Below are positions 44,330-56,168 of a stretch of DNA of 64,000 bases, piece by piece (position 1 is the first letter of the stretch; each line of letters starts with the position of its first letter). The notes beneath the pieces were generated by a model. That model was not told where the DNA came from and did not search any database. It saw only the letters and a program-made list of their open reading frames with translations. The position numbers were made by a program, and so were the translations under genes. The DNA comes from Branchiostoma floridae. Taxonomy: Eukaryota > Chordata > Leptocardii > Amphioxiformes > Branchiostomatidae. The DNA is taken from positions 22,807,069-22,871,068 of the forward strand of contig NC_049988.1 of assembly GCF_000003815.2 (NCBI RefSeq). Reading direction: 5' to 3'.

Positions 44330-46327
44330 ATGTACGAGCAAGCAGAGCCGGTCCGGTCCCCTTTTCCGCACTCTGACAGCGGTCAAACCAGCGGGCCGCC
44401 GTCCCGACCCCCTCCTGTCCGTCAGGGTGGTTTCCGCGGGCGTGTCCGCCATGGCAACGGCGCATATGACAAGTCGCAAGAAGACCAAGAAACGTCTACA
44501 GACACGTACGAAGAAGCCGAGGTGGTGAAACGTTATGCCACGTACACGTCTGCAGGTAGCCGTCGGTTTTGTAACTTGCCTTTTTTCAGGAATACATGTA
44601 CCTTGGTATTTTGACACAATATCATGTAGAGATGGCGCATAATCACTTACTTCTCATTACTTATTTCATCACTGTAAAACTGAGACAGATGTGTATTTCT
44701 CCTAGACCGCACGTATCCGGGTGGAGCAAGCGGCCGCCGTGCTCGCTGTAGCTTCATCCGCTCCCACCGTAGCTACATGGCCGCTGGCATTGCCGTGCTG
44801 CTAAGCCTACTTGCTGTGGGATTGGCCCCTCTGTCTATCATGAACAAGGAGGTAAACACTCTTGTACCACAAAGCTATTTCTAAACATCGTTATACTGTG
44901 CCTGTTGTTCTTGTTTAGTGATTACCAATATGGAACATACGTTTTCTGCTTCTGTATGATACTCCGACTTTCGTCTTTAGCAAATAACTCAACTGTCCAC
45001 CACTGTTGACGCCTTGAAGCGTGACGAAGACGACATGTCCACCACTGTTGACGCCTTGAAGCGTGACCAAGACGACATGTCCGCCACTGTTGACGCCTTG
45101 AAGCGTGACCAAGACGACATGTCCACCACTGTTGACGCATTGAAGCACGACCAAGACGACATGTCCACCACTGTTGACGCATTGAAGCGCGACCAAGACG
45201 ACATGTCCACCACTGTTGACGCCTTGAAGCGAGACCAGGACAAGGAACGCAGGCGAACGGCCGCCTTGGAACAGCGTCTTCACGAGATGAGTAAGACGCT
45301 GCGTAAGCTGCCATGTGTACTATTTGTGATGGTCTATTTGCCAACATCATAAGAATGGAAGGGCAAAATTTGGGGCGCTGACTTCCAATATTCCATTGCA
45401 CGATATCATTTCATTCGTCAATAGTTCGTATAACTGCATGTATGTACAAGAAAGAAAGCTTCACAAGCTAATGGGGAGATATGTTGATGAAGTAAGTGTA
45501 ACGATTTGTTTTGATTCATTCCAGAACATTTTCAATAGCACCAAACTCTGTTGTTGATTCATTTTTTTTCCAGTGTCTTGTCCTAAAGGTTACACAATGT
45601 TCCGTGGAATCTGCTACAAGGCCTTCAACACACCCAAGACCTTCAGTGGAGCGGCCGCTGCCTGTGGTGAAGACGGCGGCACCCTCGCCATGCCCCGAGA
45701 CGCTGAGACCGACGCCTTCCTGTTCTCCCTACACAATGCTTTGAATGAATTTACCTCCTTCTGGATCGGCCTGCACGATCGGCGCGAAGAGGGAAGCTTT
45801 GAGTGGGTGGATGGTTCTGCACTAGGCACGTACAACGTCTGGGCTCCAGGAGAACCTAACAACTATGGGGGCAACGAAGATTGCGTTCTTTACTCCGCCG
45901 ACTGGAAATACAAGTGGAACGACGTAACATGCGGCACAGCGTTTCGCTTCATCTGCCAGACTGTTCCAGGTAGGCTGATAACCGTACTGTTTCCCGAAAC
46001 CTTTCATTCAAGTGAGCGTGCCACAGCGGAAGTGTCCATTACACGGAGTGCACCGTCATAACCTCATAACCATAAAATATTCATATGCAGATATCAAACA
46101 TGCAAATCAGGGACTAATTTTGCATAATTGAAACAAAAATTGCAAAATCGTTAAATGAGAAATGATGGGAATTTTATATTTGTGACATTTGTACTTAGTT
46201 GAAGTTGTACATTTCATGCACAAATTAATTTTATGTAGGTACTCTAGTTAGTATTGCTATTGTTATAAACACATCACTCCACGTCTCATCCCTGCTAATG
46301 TTGCTTTTTTTTCCAGGACGTCCATAG
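44330..46327 (+). CDS. Gene E: short-tail type II membrane C-type lectin
   Basis: Exons: 44330-44555 (ATG, MYEQAEPVRSPF), membrane 44706-44851, stalk 44981-45290, CTLD 45574-45969, last 46317-46327 (Arg-Pro-stop); 362 residues. The tail (1-75) is proline-rich, then basic (RGRVRHGNG), and ends TYEEAEVVKRYATYTSAG, with tyrosines that could be signalling or sorting sites. Cys90 beside basic residues precedes the span at about 99-121. The stalk (125-227) has six pure 14-residue repeats, a regular two-heptad coil. The CTLD (228-359) keeps all six Cys, FWIGL, EPN and WND. Without the last splice, reading continues about 30 codons to a stop near 46060. It is the cleanest gene of the array. Confidence 0.85.
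44981..45290 (+). repeat. Gene E stalk repeats (6 units of 42 bp)
   Basis: All units are the 14-residue form STTVDALKRDQDDM; the three-residue RQL insert of the other stalks is absent. This gives an uninterrupted heptad pattern. Confidence 0.9.
46100..46125. promoter_or_regulatory. Inverted octamer pair in gene E last intron
   Basis: ATGCAAAT (46100-46107) followed by ATTTTGCAT; the second motif carries one extra T compared with B and D. Confidence 0.3.
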
Positions 46328-46879
46328 GCGACAGGCGGAACTCTCACCACCACTGTACAACGTCTCTTCGGCAAGCTAATCAGCTAAACGTGAAACCTGG
46401 AGTTATAGAAAAAGAGGAAATCAGCACGTTGTTTTCTGAATACGTTTAAGAGTTTGTCCAGTAGAAAACTTATAGAAGAAATAGTGAAAGGGCACCAAAG
46501 AAGTGGATCACTTATTGTACAGTGGTATACACGATAAGTAGTTTCTATACAGAGAAAATGCACATTTCTTAAGATATGCACATGCATGCCAATATGGCCA
46601 CATATACCATATTTTTAAACATAGAAAATATTCTAGAAAGTGGAAAGCTCCTGGTTTTGCTGTATTAAACCCATTGCCTGTTTTTGGAGCGTTTTCTATA
46701 AAATACTAAACAGACAAGACAAACAAAATGTAAGCACAACTTCACTAAAAGTGATAATGCGTAATTTCACTGTTTTCACAATAAACAGATTTCCTTTTGT
46801 TGTTGTAAACGAACGAAAAACACCATGCCAGAACTGCTGGTACTTATAGAGGGGATTTCCGTTGTAACAAGCCTGAAAC

Positions 46880-47110
46880 AAGTTATAGAGATTTTTGCTG
46901 TTCTCCAAAGTTTGTAGACTGTGCTCACGTGAGCCTGGACCACTGAAGAAGCCACATTGATGAAACCTGTCTGTCGGACAGACTGAATAAAAGTTGTAAA
47001 CGGGAACTCTGCGGCTCCGGCTGTTTTAGTGAGGGTGACTGTGATGAGAAAGTTGTCGGTTAGCGTGAGGATCAGTCCACTCCATATATGCTAGTTATCC
47101 AGATTTGGAC
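46880..47110 (+). repeat. Family 3' module behind gene E
   Basis: CTGAAGAAGCC, GATGAAACC, hairpin GTCTGTCGGACAGAC (loop changed, stem kept) and AATAAAAG. Upstream-module sequence follows to about 48700 with no exon. Confidence 0.65.
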
Positions 47111-47965
47111 AATGACCATTAAAACCTCATGAGGCATGAAGGTGCAGTGCTTACAATGTGTTAGCGGTTGAGCTGAGTGTGAGTTATGCTAGTAGATTAG
47201 CATGGCTATATTACAGCACAGCCTACAGGGCGTGATGTGCACAAAACCTGTGTTCCACTCATGGCCGCCTTGTGTTACCCAAAGTGCCCAACATCACATT
47301 GCCACAAGACAGGGACCCGGCCGGGCAGCTTTAGGGAACGAAAATTCCGATATGAAAAAATGAAAAAAAAAAGAACGAAATTAATTCAACAGCATGCCTT
47401 GTGCATATTTATTGGCATATACAAACTGTAATTTTTCGTTTCCGCAAACGGCCAGACCAGGCCCTGGGTAGTAATGTGACGTAGGCCTAAGTACTACTTT
47501 ACAAGAACAAATGCTTCATTCTTCAGATATAATCACCATCCACTCTGAATTTAAGTTACTTTCTCCTGGCTAAAATAAGTGGAAACATCGACAAACACAT
47601 AAGAAAAACAATACCTCCATTTTTTTCGCGTAGGTAAAGACAACACCTCGGAGGTTGAATCTCTGAGTTTAAGTTGCTTACTCGATGCTGGCTAAAGTAA
47701 GTGGAAACATAGACAGTTACACCATTTATCATGGAGGTAAATACAACACAAATTTAGGAGTAGTTGCTGTAGAAAGACATAACTATATGTCTCATTTCTA
47801 AACTATCATGCAGTCTCAGAAGTTCGTTGGTTTGAAACGTTGTGATCTGCAGTGCAAAGACGAAGGGTCTGCAATGTCTGAATAAAAACATGGAGATTCA
47901 ATGACTACATTATGAGTTCTCACGTACGAACTCTTTCATGTTTCTACCTCTCGTCTTAGAGTAAC

Positions 47966-48055
47966 TTCGTTTCCCAGAAAATTAGTCTGCCACTTGCAAA
48001 AAAACAAAATGCCATTCGCACCACCTGATATCGATGCCACGTCATCTCTCCAGAT
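47966..48055 (+). promoter_or_regulatory. Conserved upstream block, relic copy before gene F
   Basis: AAAATTAGTCTGCCACTTGC and GATGCCACGTCATCTCTCC; a second copy follows at 48532. Equivalent to the relics at 12311 and 27027. Confidence 0.35.
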
Positions 48056-48531
48056 GAATGTTAATATGGCCTGTTGTTGTTTGTGTTTACTGGGTATGTT
48101 GTGTATTATCATTGTGGAACTCTAGTATCTTTAGGTTTCATCAATTCAATTTCGCTGTTCTTGGACCCAAAAAAGATATTCTGGTTATGCTGAACTGAAA
48201 GAACGACATAGCGTATAGCCGCGCTGTTCCTTGACGTTCATGACACATGTCAATCACTGTAGTCTAAAATGTACTCGATCATATTACTGAAGTTAAACGT
48301 TCTAAAACAAGCTCTGAATTCCTCTGTTTTAAATGCAGTTACACTTGAAATGAATGTGAGTAATTGCAGCATACAGTGCTATATTATAGTACACTTTACG
48401 TGTTTAACCCAGAATTTCAGAAAGGGTTTGTAATGTCTCCAGAAAAACACGGAGATTCAATGACTACATTTACACTTAAGAGTTTTCATGTAAAAAACAA
48501 CTTTTTCATCTCTCCATTTCAGGCCAGATTA

Positions 48532-48604
48532 ACTTCGAAAATTAGTCTCCCACTTGCAGAAAAACAAAATGCCATTCGCACCACATGATGCCACGTCATC
48601 CCTC
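48532..48604 (+). promoter_or_regulatory. Conserved upstream block before gene F
   Basis: Full block about 750 bp upstream of the MPGG exon, as in gene B. The short-type first exon that normally follows is absent. Confidence 0.4.
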
Positions 48605-49355
48605 CAAATATGGTTAGATGTGATCTTACGTCGTCAGACTAATTAAGGTATTACTTGGTATATTCATGTGTCTTACACATTTATGTACTGCACGACACAA
48701 CATAAAATTATTATGATAAAATATACTTATTTCTACATGTTTATATCAAAATCTGTCAGATAATTTACAGGGATGCATGAATCAAATTCATTTCTACGAG
48801 ATTTCCACGATCAGTTTAACAATATATACATATTCTCCTTGTCGACCCAGACATGTAAATGACGCCACCTGACAACTCTTAGCAATACTGCAGCGCTAAG
48901 CATGGGTTTGTCACTTGGGTGTTGTTTGGGTGAAGACGCCGAATGAAAATTTATTGTAGAAAATCTATAAACGCATGAAACGTAAAATTCTTAAGTGTGT
49001 TTACTGACTACAAGTGTGACGAAGACAGAAAATTTCAAACGGAGAAAAAAAGACAATTGTTTTCCCTTATGGGTGGATATAGATGAATTCAATACATGTG
49101 ATGGGTTTCCAAACATGATGAAAAATGTAGAATGTCTTTAGAAATTGTTTTCTATACCTCTCTTTCAATATGCAATAAAGAAACAAAGAAAACGATTACG
49201 TGTGTATCTGATTTGTCTGGAAACGTGCGTTGTTTGTTAATCATGATTTTCGTTCATCTTTGGTTTCTAATTTCTTCATATTTCACATTGCGTCTCGGAC
49301 CTCGCCTGGCGCAGGACGTGTATTTTTGCTGTGCAGAAACCTGACAAGTCGCACC

Positions 49356-52300
49356 ATGCCGGGAGGGCATCAGCAGTCCCAAACTGGTGACACAGGTAAA
49401 TATGTTTTATTTTAGAATATTTCCCTCTCATATGTCAGTGGCCAATGGGATTTGGTTTTTAAAAAATCCATGTAATGACAACTCTAAGATTTAAAATTAC
49501 CCAGTGCCGTGCAATTTTATATGCTTATTCTTCTAAATAGAATTTGGGCAAGGCATGAAGCCTGGAGGATGCATTTTTATGGCAGTATTTTCTCTATCCC
49601 GCGGGGGGGGGGGGCACAAGTAGTAGGGGCAGGTATATAGGGGGACTACCTCGCCATATGGATCAAGTGCAAACCCCGCTTGGGGTGTGGTGTAATGAGG
49701 GGTGAATTAACCATTTCCGACGGTTAAGAAACTCCCCGTACATAAGGAGCATCGGGCGTTAAGTTCGTCCTTAGTCGTCAAACCTCTGCACGTGAAAGAA
49801 CCCGGCTCACTTATCGAGAAGAGTACGTGCGTTTGGCTAAACACATAACCAGTTTGGAACCCAGAATCGCTGCTCAAAATGAAACGTACAAGATAAAGGC
49901 CATAAAATGTATGCAATATTATGATATCGCACAATTTGACCACGATGATCAAGCAATGTTTTTTTTTCTCTTGAATATAAGATTATTCGAACCCGGATTC
50001 TAATTTCAAACCTTGTCGCTACGTTTACTGTGATGTCATCACAAGTCATAGTTGGATTTCCATGCGACAAAAACAAATTGAGTCTGAAAAATGACTGTCT
50101 GATGGTGCGATGTACAATAACTGGAGAAGTGTGTCCATTTGCCACAGATGCACTGGTGTTCTAAATAAAATGATACTACCATAGTTACTGGATATACATT
50201 TGTTCAAATCATGTTGTATATTGCTTCATTAAACTCTTGAAGTGACTGTCTCCTTAATTCATACCGCTGGCGCCATTTTAATTTTGTAATTTTTCTCCAG
50301 ACACCACACCCATGCAGCGGCAGCAGACTGATTTTCAGGCACGTGCCGACGCCGCTGCGAGTGTGTCCAACCCCATGTATGCCTCCGGAGCAGGTAAATC
50401 GTTTTTTAAGTCTGCTTACGGCGTCCTGTTCCTGTCTCGCTTTTATACGTACATTTTGTCACGTGAAAGAACCCGGCTCACTTATCGAGAAGAGTAGGTG
50501 CGTTTGGCTGAAAACATAACCAGTTTGGAACCCAGCACCGCTGCTCAAGATGAAACGTACAATCAAAAGCCATACAATGCATGAAATGTTGTTATATCGC
50601 ACAATTTAAGGTAACCACGATGATCAAGTAATGTTTATCTCCCAGGAGAATGTTTCCCCGAATCCCGAAGTACTTTTTCTAACCAGTCACTAAGTTAGCT
50701 GTTACGTCATCACCAGTCATCATGAGATTTCCTCACGAGGAAATAACTCGAGTCTGAAGAACGATTTTTGGAAGGTAAAATGTGCAGTAGCAATTTGCCA
50801 CAGAGCCACAGACGCATTTGTGCTGTTCATGAATTGATACAATCATGTTAATTGGATAATCTTTAAGTGACTGTTCTTCCAATTCTTACCGTCGGCGCCA
50901 TTTTAATTATGTAATTTTCCTCCAGGCACCACACCCATGCAGCAGACTGATTGGCAGGCACGTACAGACGCCGCTGCCAGTGAACCCGACCATGTGTACG
51001 CCAATGAAGAAGGTAGAACACTTTCTAATCCACTTACAGCGTACTGTTCTTATCTCAACTTTATACTTTTGTGTGTGGTTAATTTTGTAATTTTCTCCAG
51101 GTACCACACCCATGCAGCAGACTGATTGGCAGGCACGTGCCGACGCCGCTGCGAGTGAACCCAACCCAATGCACGCGTCCAGAGAGGGTAGAAATTTTTT
51201 CAAGCCCGCCTATAGAGTAATGTTCTTGTCTCGCTTTGATACTTTTTACCGTATGAAGTGTAACTTATGTCATTTTCCTCCAGATACCACAAGTGCACCC
51301 ATGCAGCAGCCACAGACTGATTGGCGGTCCATTGCCGACGCCGCTGCGAGTATACCCAACGCTTTGTACGTCTCCAGAGCAGGTAAAACTTTGTACTCCT
51401 GCGGTCCATGTCTTGCTGTGTCTGGTCACATGCATCGTAGGATTGCCGCACGATTGTCGTAGGATTGTCGCACGATTGTCGTACGATTGCATTCCTGAGT
51501 AAGTAATGCGGGTGTCCTACAAAATTCAGTTGTTCTGTTACCATGGTTACAGAAAGGGTTTCTTAGGTCATTGTCGGCGGTTGCTGCTGTGGTAGACTGC
51601 TTGAAAATTCCCCGTCATCAAAATCGCACGACAGCCCACTTCGAATGTGTCTGCGTCGTTACCTGTCGCCACGATACTAACTCGACTGCAATACAGATTT
51701 GATTTCAAAAGCAATCCATCGACGCCGTCTTGAATTATAAAACATTAACAAACGGGCCGAAAAGTTAAAAGAGCACACCATGTGACTTTTTAATGAAAAC
51801 TTTCTTTTCTGGCAGATTGCTTCGTTTCAAGAGCAACATTTAGTGCTAAAGTGTCAGATGTGACCGGTAGTAATATTTTCCAGTAGTTTAAAAATTATTG
51901 CTCTAATATCAAAAGGATCGGCTAGATATTTGTAATATCTTTCCTGAATGTACCTGTACAGGGTCTACCGTGCTGTTGATCTTTGTCAGAGTTTGTCGTT
52001 CCTTAACAAAGACTGGCGTTGGACTGTAACAAATTTGGACAAATCCAACGTTTGTCTTGAAAACTACAGTTTATCGTTTTTAAAGGCATACACCTTTTTT
52101 TAAAAGCTATTAATTTGTAACAGACCGCATGTATCAAAGTGAAGCAAGCGGCCGCGGTGCTCTCTGTAGCTTCATCCGCTCCCACCGTAGTTGCATCGCC
52201 GCTGGCATTGCCGTGCTGCTAAGCCTGGTCGCTGTTGGACTCTCCCCTCTGATGTTCATCAATAAAGAGGTAAACACCCTTGTTGCTCCTTTAGTGTTTG

Positions 52301-54015
52301 AATGTTTGCTTTGTTATTTTTTTATTACGTTTGTCATTCTGAAGTACGTAATGGAATATCCTGTTAAACGTTTGTAGGGGGTATCCGAATTGTTTACCGT
52401 CTTGAACCGCGACCAAGACGTCATTCGCCAACTGTCCACCACTGTTGACGCCTTAAAGCGCAACCAAGACGACATGCGCCAACAGTCCACCGCTGTTGAC
52501 GCCTTGAAGCGCAACCAAGACGACATACGCCAACTGTCTACCACTGTTGATGCCTTGAAGCGCGACCAAGACGGCATGCGCAAATTGTCCACCACTGTTG
52601 ACGCCTTGAAATGTGACCAAGACGACATGCGCCAACTGTCCACCACGGTTGATGCCTTGAAGCGCGACCAAGACGGCATGCGCAAACTGTCCACCACTGT
52701 TGACGCTTTGAAGCGCGACCAAGACGACATACGCCAACTGTCCACCGCTGTTGACGCCTTGAAGCGCAACCAAGACGACATGCGCCAACTGTCCGCCACT
52801 GTTGACGCCTTGAAGCGCGACCAGAACGAGATGTGCCAACTGTCCGCCACTGTTGACGCCTTGAAGCGTGACCAAGACGACATACGCCAACTGTCCACCA
52901 CTGTTGACGCCTTGAAGCGTGACCAGGACGACATACGCCAACTGTCCGCCACTGTTGACGCCTTGAAGCGAGACCTGGACAACGAGCGAAGCCGAACCAC
53001 CGCCTTGGAGCAGCGTCTTCACGGTATGAGTAAGTCGCCAGGGAGATTGGTTATTTAGCTGTCAAATATACTATTTGTAATGACAATGCCAGTAGTACAA
53101 TAGCAGAAAATTTGTGACTATTATCATTTCACAAAATGAAACTATTTACCTTATCAATAATTCCTATGCCTGCAGGATTTCTATCATGAATGTAGCACGT
53201 GCATTTGTTAAGTACAATTGTGGCATTCATTATCATCTTATTTACCTCACCATTAATATCCTTACATGTGCATATGTGCCTGTTGTTATGTTTCACTAAC
53301 TCATATCATTTACTAATTATGCTGGTATTGAATAAAACTAATGGAAGATATCGCTTCTGATCCAGTAATATTCAGTGATGCAATTTTGGAACATTCTTAA
53401 TATCACCACTATCTTTCCTTATGCGTGTTTCTGACTCGCTGTTTTCCAGCATCTTGTCCTACAGGTTACACAGAGTTCCGTGGAATCTGCTACAAGTTCT
53501 TCGACACACGTAAGACCTTCAGTGATGCGGCCGCGGCCTGTGGTGAAGACGGCGGCACCCTCGCCATGCCCCGAGACGCTGAGACCAACGCCTTCCTGAT
53601 GTCCTTGTACAAGTTCGTGAGCGACAGGGATCTCTTCTGGTTCGGCCTGCACGATCAGCGCGAAGAGGGAAGCTTTGAGTGGGTGGATGGTTCTGCACTT
53701 GGAACGTACAACTCCTGGGGTCCGGAAGAACCGAATAATTCGTACGGCAATGAAGATTGTATTTCTTACGTCGTCAGAGCCTGGAAAGGCAAATGGTTCG
53801 ACGCACCATGCGACTCGCCGTTTTACTACATATGCCAGGTTGTTCCAGGTACTTCTCCCAATTCCTGACACCCTGCCATCTTTTAAACAGGCCACAAGGA
53901 TCCACCGGACTAAAGACGTTAGACAATCGATGTTCTTCTTTAAAACCATGTCAAAACACGTCACTCCTCATCTCATCACTGCCATTTCTGTTCATGTTTT
54001 CCAGGACGTCCATAG
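49356..54015 (+). CDS. Gene F: long-tail type II membrane C-type lectin
   Basis: Exons: 49356-49395 (ATG, MPGGHQQS), tail 50301-50393 (NPMY), 50926-51012 (DHVY), 51101-51187 (NPMH), 51284-51382 (NALY), membrane 52124-52269, stalk 52378-53029, CTLD 53450-53848, last 54005-54015 (Arg-Pro-stop); 537 residues. Tail 1-135, span about 159-181, stalk 185-401 with 12 repeats, CTLD 402-534. The CTLD is one codon longer than the others (VVRAWKGKW). EPN is present but WND has become WFD: the Asn that normally contacts Ca2+ is lost, so Ca2+ or sugar binding may be weak. Closest to gene B (KFFDTRKTFSDA; similar 3' UTR). The stalk starts GVSELFTVLNRDQDV, unlike the EITQ start of most copies. Confidence 0.8.
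50301..51382 (+). other. Gene F tail-exon array (4 cassettes)
   Basis: Phase 1-1 exons of 93, 87, 87 and 99 nt. The two 87-nt copies lack the PQ before TDWQAR. Only the first ends in a perfect NPxY. A second copy of the SINE-like block lies at 50461-50560, between the first two cassettes. Confidence 0.7.
51430..51500 (+). repeat. Short GTCGYACGATT iterations in intron
   Basis: Repeated GATTGTCGCACGATTGTCG-type words follow the last tail exon of F; similar words follow it in A (9003-9040) and G (58283-58320). Confidence 0.5.
52378..53029 (+). repeat. Gene F stalk repeats (12 units)
   Basis: 51-bp units (17 residues), with a repeated pair of variants VDALKRDQDGMRK and VDALKCDQDDMRQ, suggesting a two-unit duplication. 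Confidence 0.9.
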
Positions 54016-54241
54016 GCGACAGGCGGAACTCTCGGCACCACTGTCCAGCGGATCTCCGACCATCCGCAGTAAAACTGACCAGCAAAACGTGAAACCTGGA
54101 ATTATAACAACAGAGAAAATCAGCACGTGGTTCTCTAGAACCTGTTTAAAATTCAAGTAGAAAACTAAAAAAAAAGAAATAGTGAATGTGCACCAAAGTA
54201 ATGGATCACTTATTGTACAATTGTAGATGGACCTTTAGTTG

Positions 54242-54242
<1 letters not shown>

Positions 54243-54294
<52 letters not shown>
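54243..54294. repeat. (TA)n microsatellite
   Basis: About 50 bp of uninterrupted TA in the 3' region of gene F; the homologous place in B's 3' region (about 21120) has a short version. Confidence 0.95.
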
Positions 54295-54297
<3 letters not shown>

Positions 54298-54989
54298 AAG
54301 TTACATATATCTTTTTGTATTAGCCAGGAGTTCATTCACATGAAGAACGCCCTAGAAAGGGAAAAGCACCTGGTTTGACCGCAGCAAGTGTGTTGCCTGT
54401 TTTTTGCGCGTTCCCTACAAAACAAACTAAATGTAAGCACAACTTCACTGAGAATAATAATACATAACCTCAATGATGCACAATACTCACAATAGGCAAA
54501 CTTACTTTTGTTACAGTAAACGGACGAAAAAAGCAAAATGGCAGAAGTGGGCGTTGGTATTTATTAATGGAGGTTCCTTTGTAACAAGCCTGAACCAAGT
54601 TATATAGATTTCAGCACGTCGTTTTCTGAACACGTTTAAGAGTTTGTCGAGTCGAAAACTAACAGAAGAAATAGTGAATGGGCACCAAAGCGATAGATCA
54701 CGTACAGTGCTAGACACACTATAGTTTTCATACAGAAAAAATGTACTTTTTGCAAGATATGCAAATAGCCATTTTTAAACATACTCCTAGTTTGGAGAGA
54801 CTACACAGACAGGACAAACAAAATGTAAGCACAGCTTCACTATGTCTAATAGTAATAATAAGTAACCTCATTGTTTTCACAATAGACGGACTTTTGCTGT
54901 TGTAAAAGGACGAAAAAAGCACAATGCCAGAACTGCTGGTATTCATTGGTTGAATCTCCTTTGTAACAAGCATGAACCAATTCAAGTTA

Positions 54990-55210
54990 TTCTGGCTGTT
55001 CTCCAATGTTTGTAGACTGTGCTCATTTGAGCCTGGACCACTGAAGAAGCCAGATTGGTGAAACCTGTCTGTGTGACAGACAGAATAAAAGTTGTAAACT
55101 GGAACTCTGCGGCTCCGGCTGTCTTACTGAGGGGTGACTGTGGTGAGAAAGTTGTCGGTTAGCGTGAGGATCAGTCAGCTCCATACATACTAATTATCCA
55201 ACTTTTGACA
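54990..55210 (+). repeat. Family 3' module behind gene F
   Basis: CTGAAGAAGCC, GGTGAAACC, hairpin GTCTGTGTGACAGAC and AATAAAAG. Gene G's upstream repeats begin shortly after. Confidence 0.65.
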
Positions 55211-56168
55211 CTGCCCAATAAAACCACAGGAAACACGAAGCTTCGGAGGTTAAAATGTGTTTGTGGTTGAGCATGAATGTGAGTTATGGTAGTAGATTTG
55301 CAATACTATATGTGAGTATATAAGTTGTGATAAAAGTTATATATAGGTATATTATAGTACAGGGCGTGTTGTACCCAAAACTGTGTTCTTCCCATGGGTG
55401 CATACATAAAAAAATCATTATCCAGAGCTCTTATCAGAACCTTACGTTTTCTTCTACGAGTGCAGACATCAATGAATTCAATATATATGATAGTTTCCCA
55501 AACATCATCAGAAAATAAATATCTTTGATGTTGTTTTCAGTCTTTCCAATATACATAGAAGAAGATTATGGGTGTATTTGATTTGTCTTGACTAAAAACT
55601 TAAGCTGTTTTCCACCCACTCCATATGATTTGATTTCATCTTTGGTTTCCAATTCCGTCATTTTCTACATTGTGTTTTTGCACCTCCCTTGAAGAAAATT
55701 TAGAAAAGTATGCGTTAACGCAAAATCGAATGTGTGTTGACTGGCAACATGTTGTGTGACGAATACGGAAAACATCAGACGAAGAAAAAAGAGTGAAACA
55801 TGTTTTTCTGCTATGGGTGCATGCATAAATGAATTCAATATATTCAGAGCTTTTATCAGAACCTTCTGGATACAAATGTATGTCTGATAGATTTCCAAAC
55901 AAAAAGGCAGGATGTCTTTGAAATGTTGTTGTCGATATCCTTCGTTCAAGATGTAACTGTAACAGCGGTGTTCAAGTACCGCATGTTGTTTCTTTCTGTT
56001 CTACTCGCCCCTCTGGTTGTTTCATAACAAAGAAAAAGATTCGTTTATATTTGATTTGTCTCCACCGAAAAAATGATTTCCGATGTATTCAATTTTTACA
56101 TTGCGTCTCGGACCTCGCCCGTGGTAGGGCGTGTATTTTTGCTGTGCAGAAACCTGACAAGTCGCACC

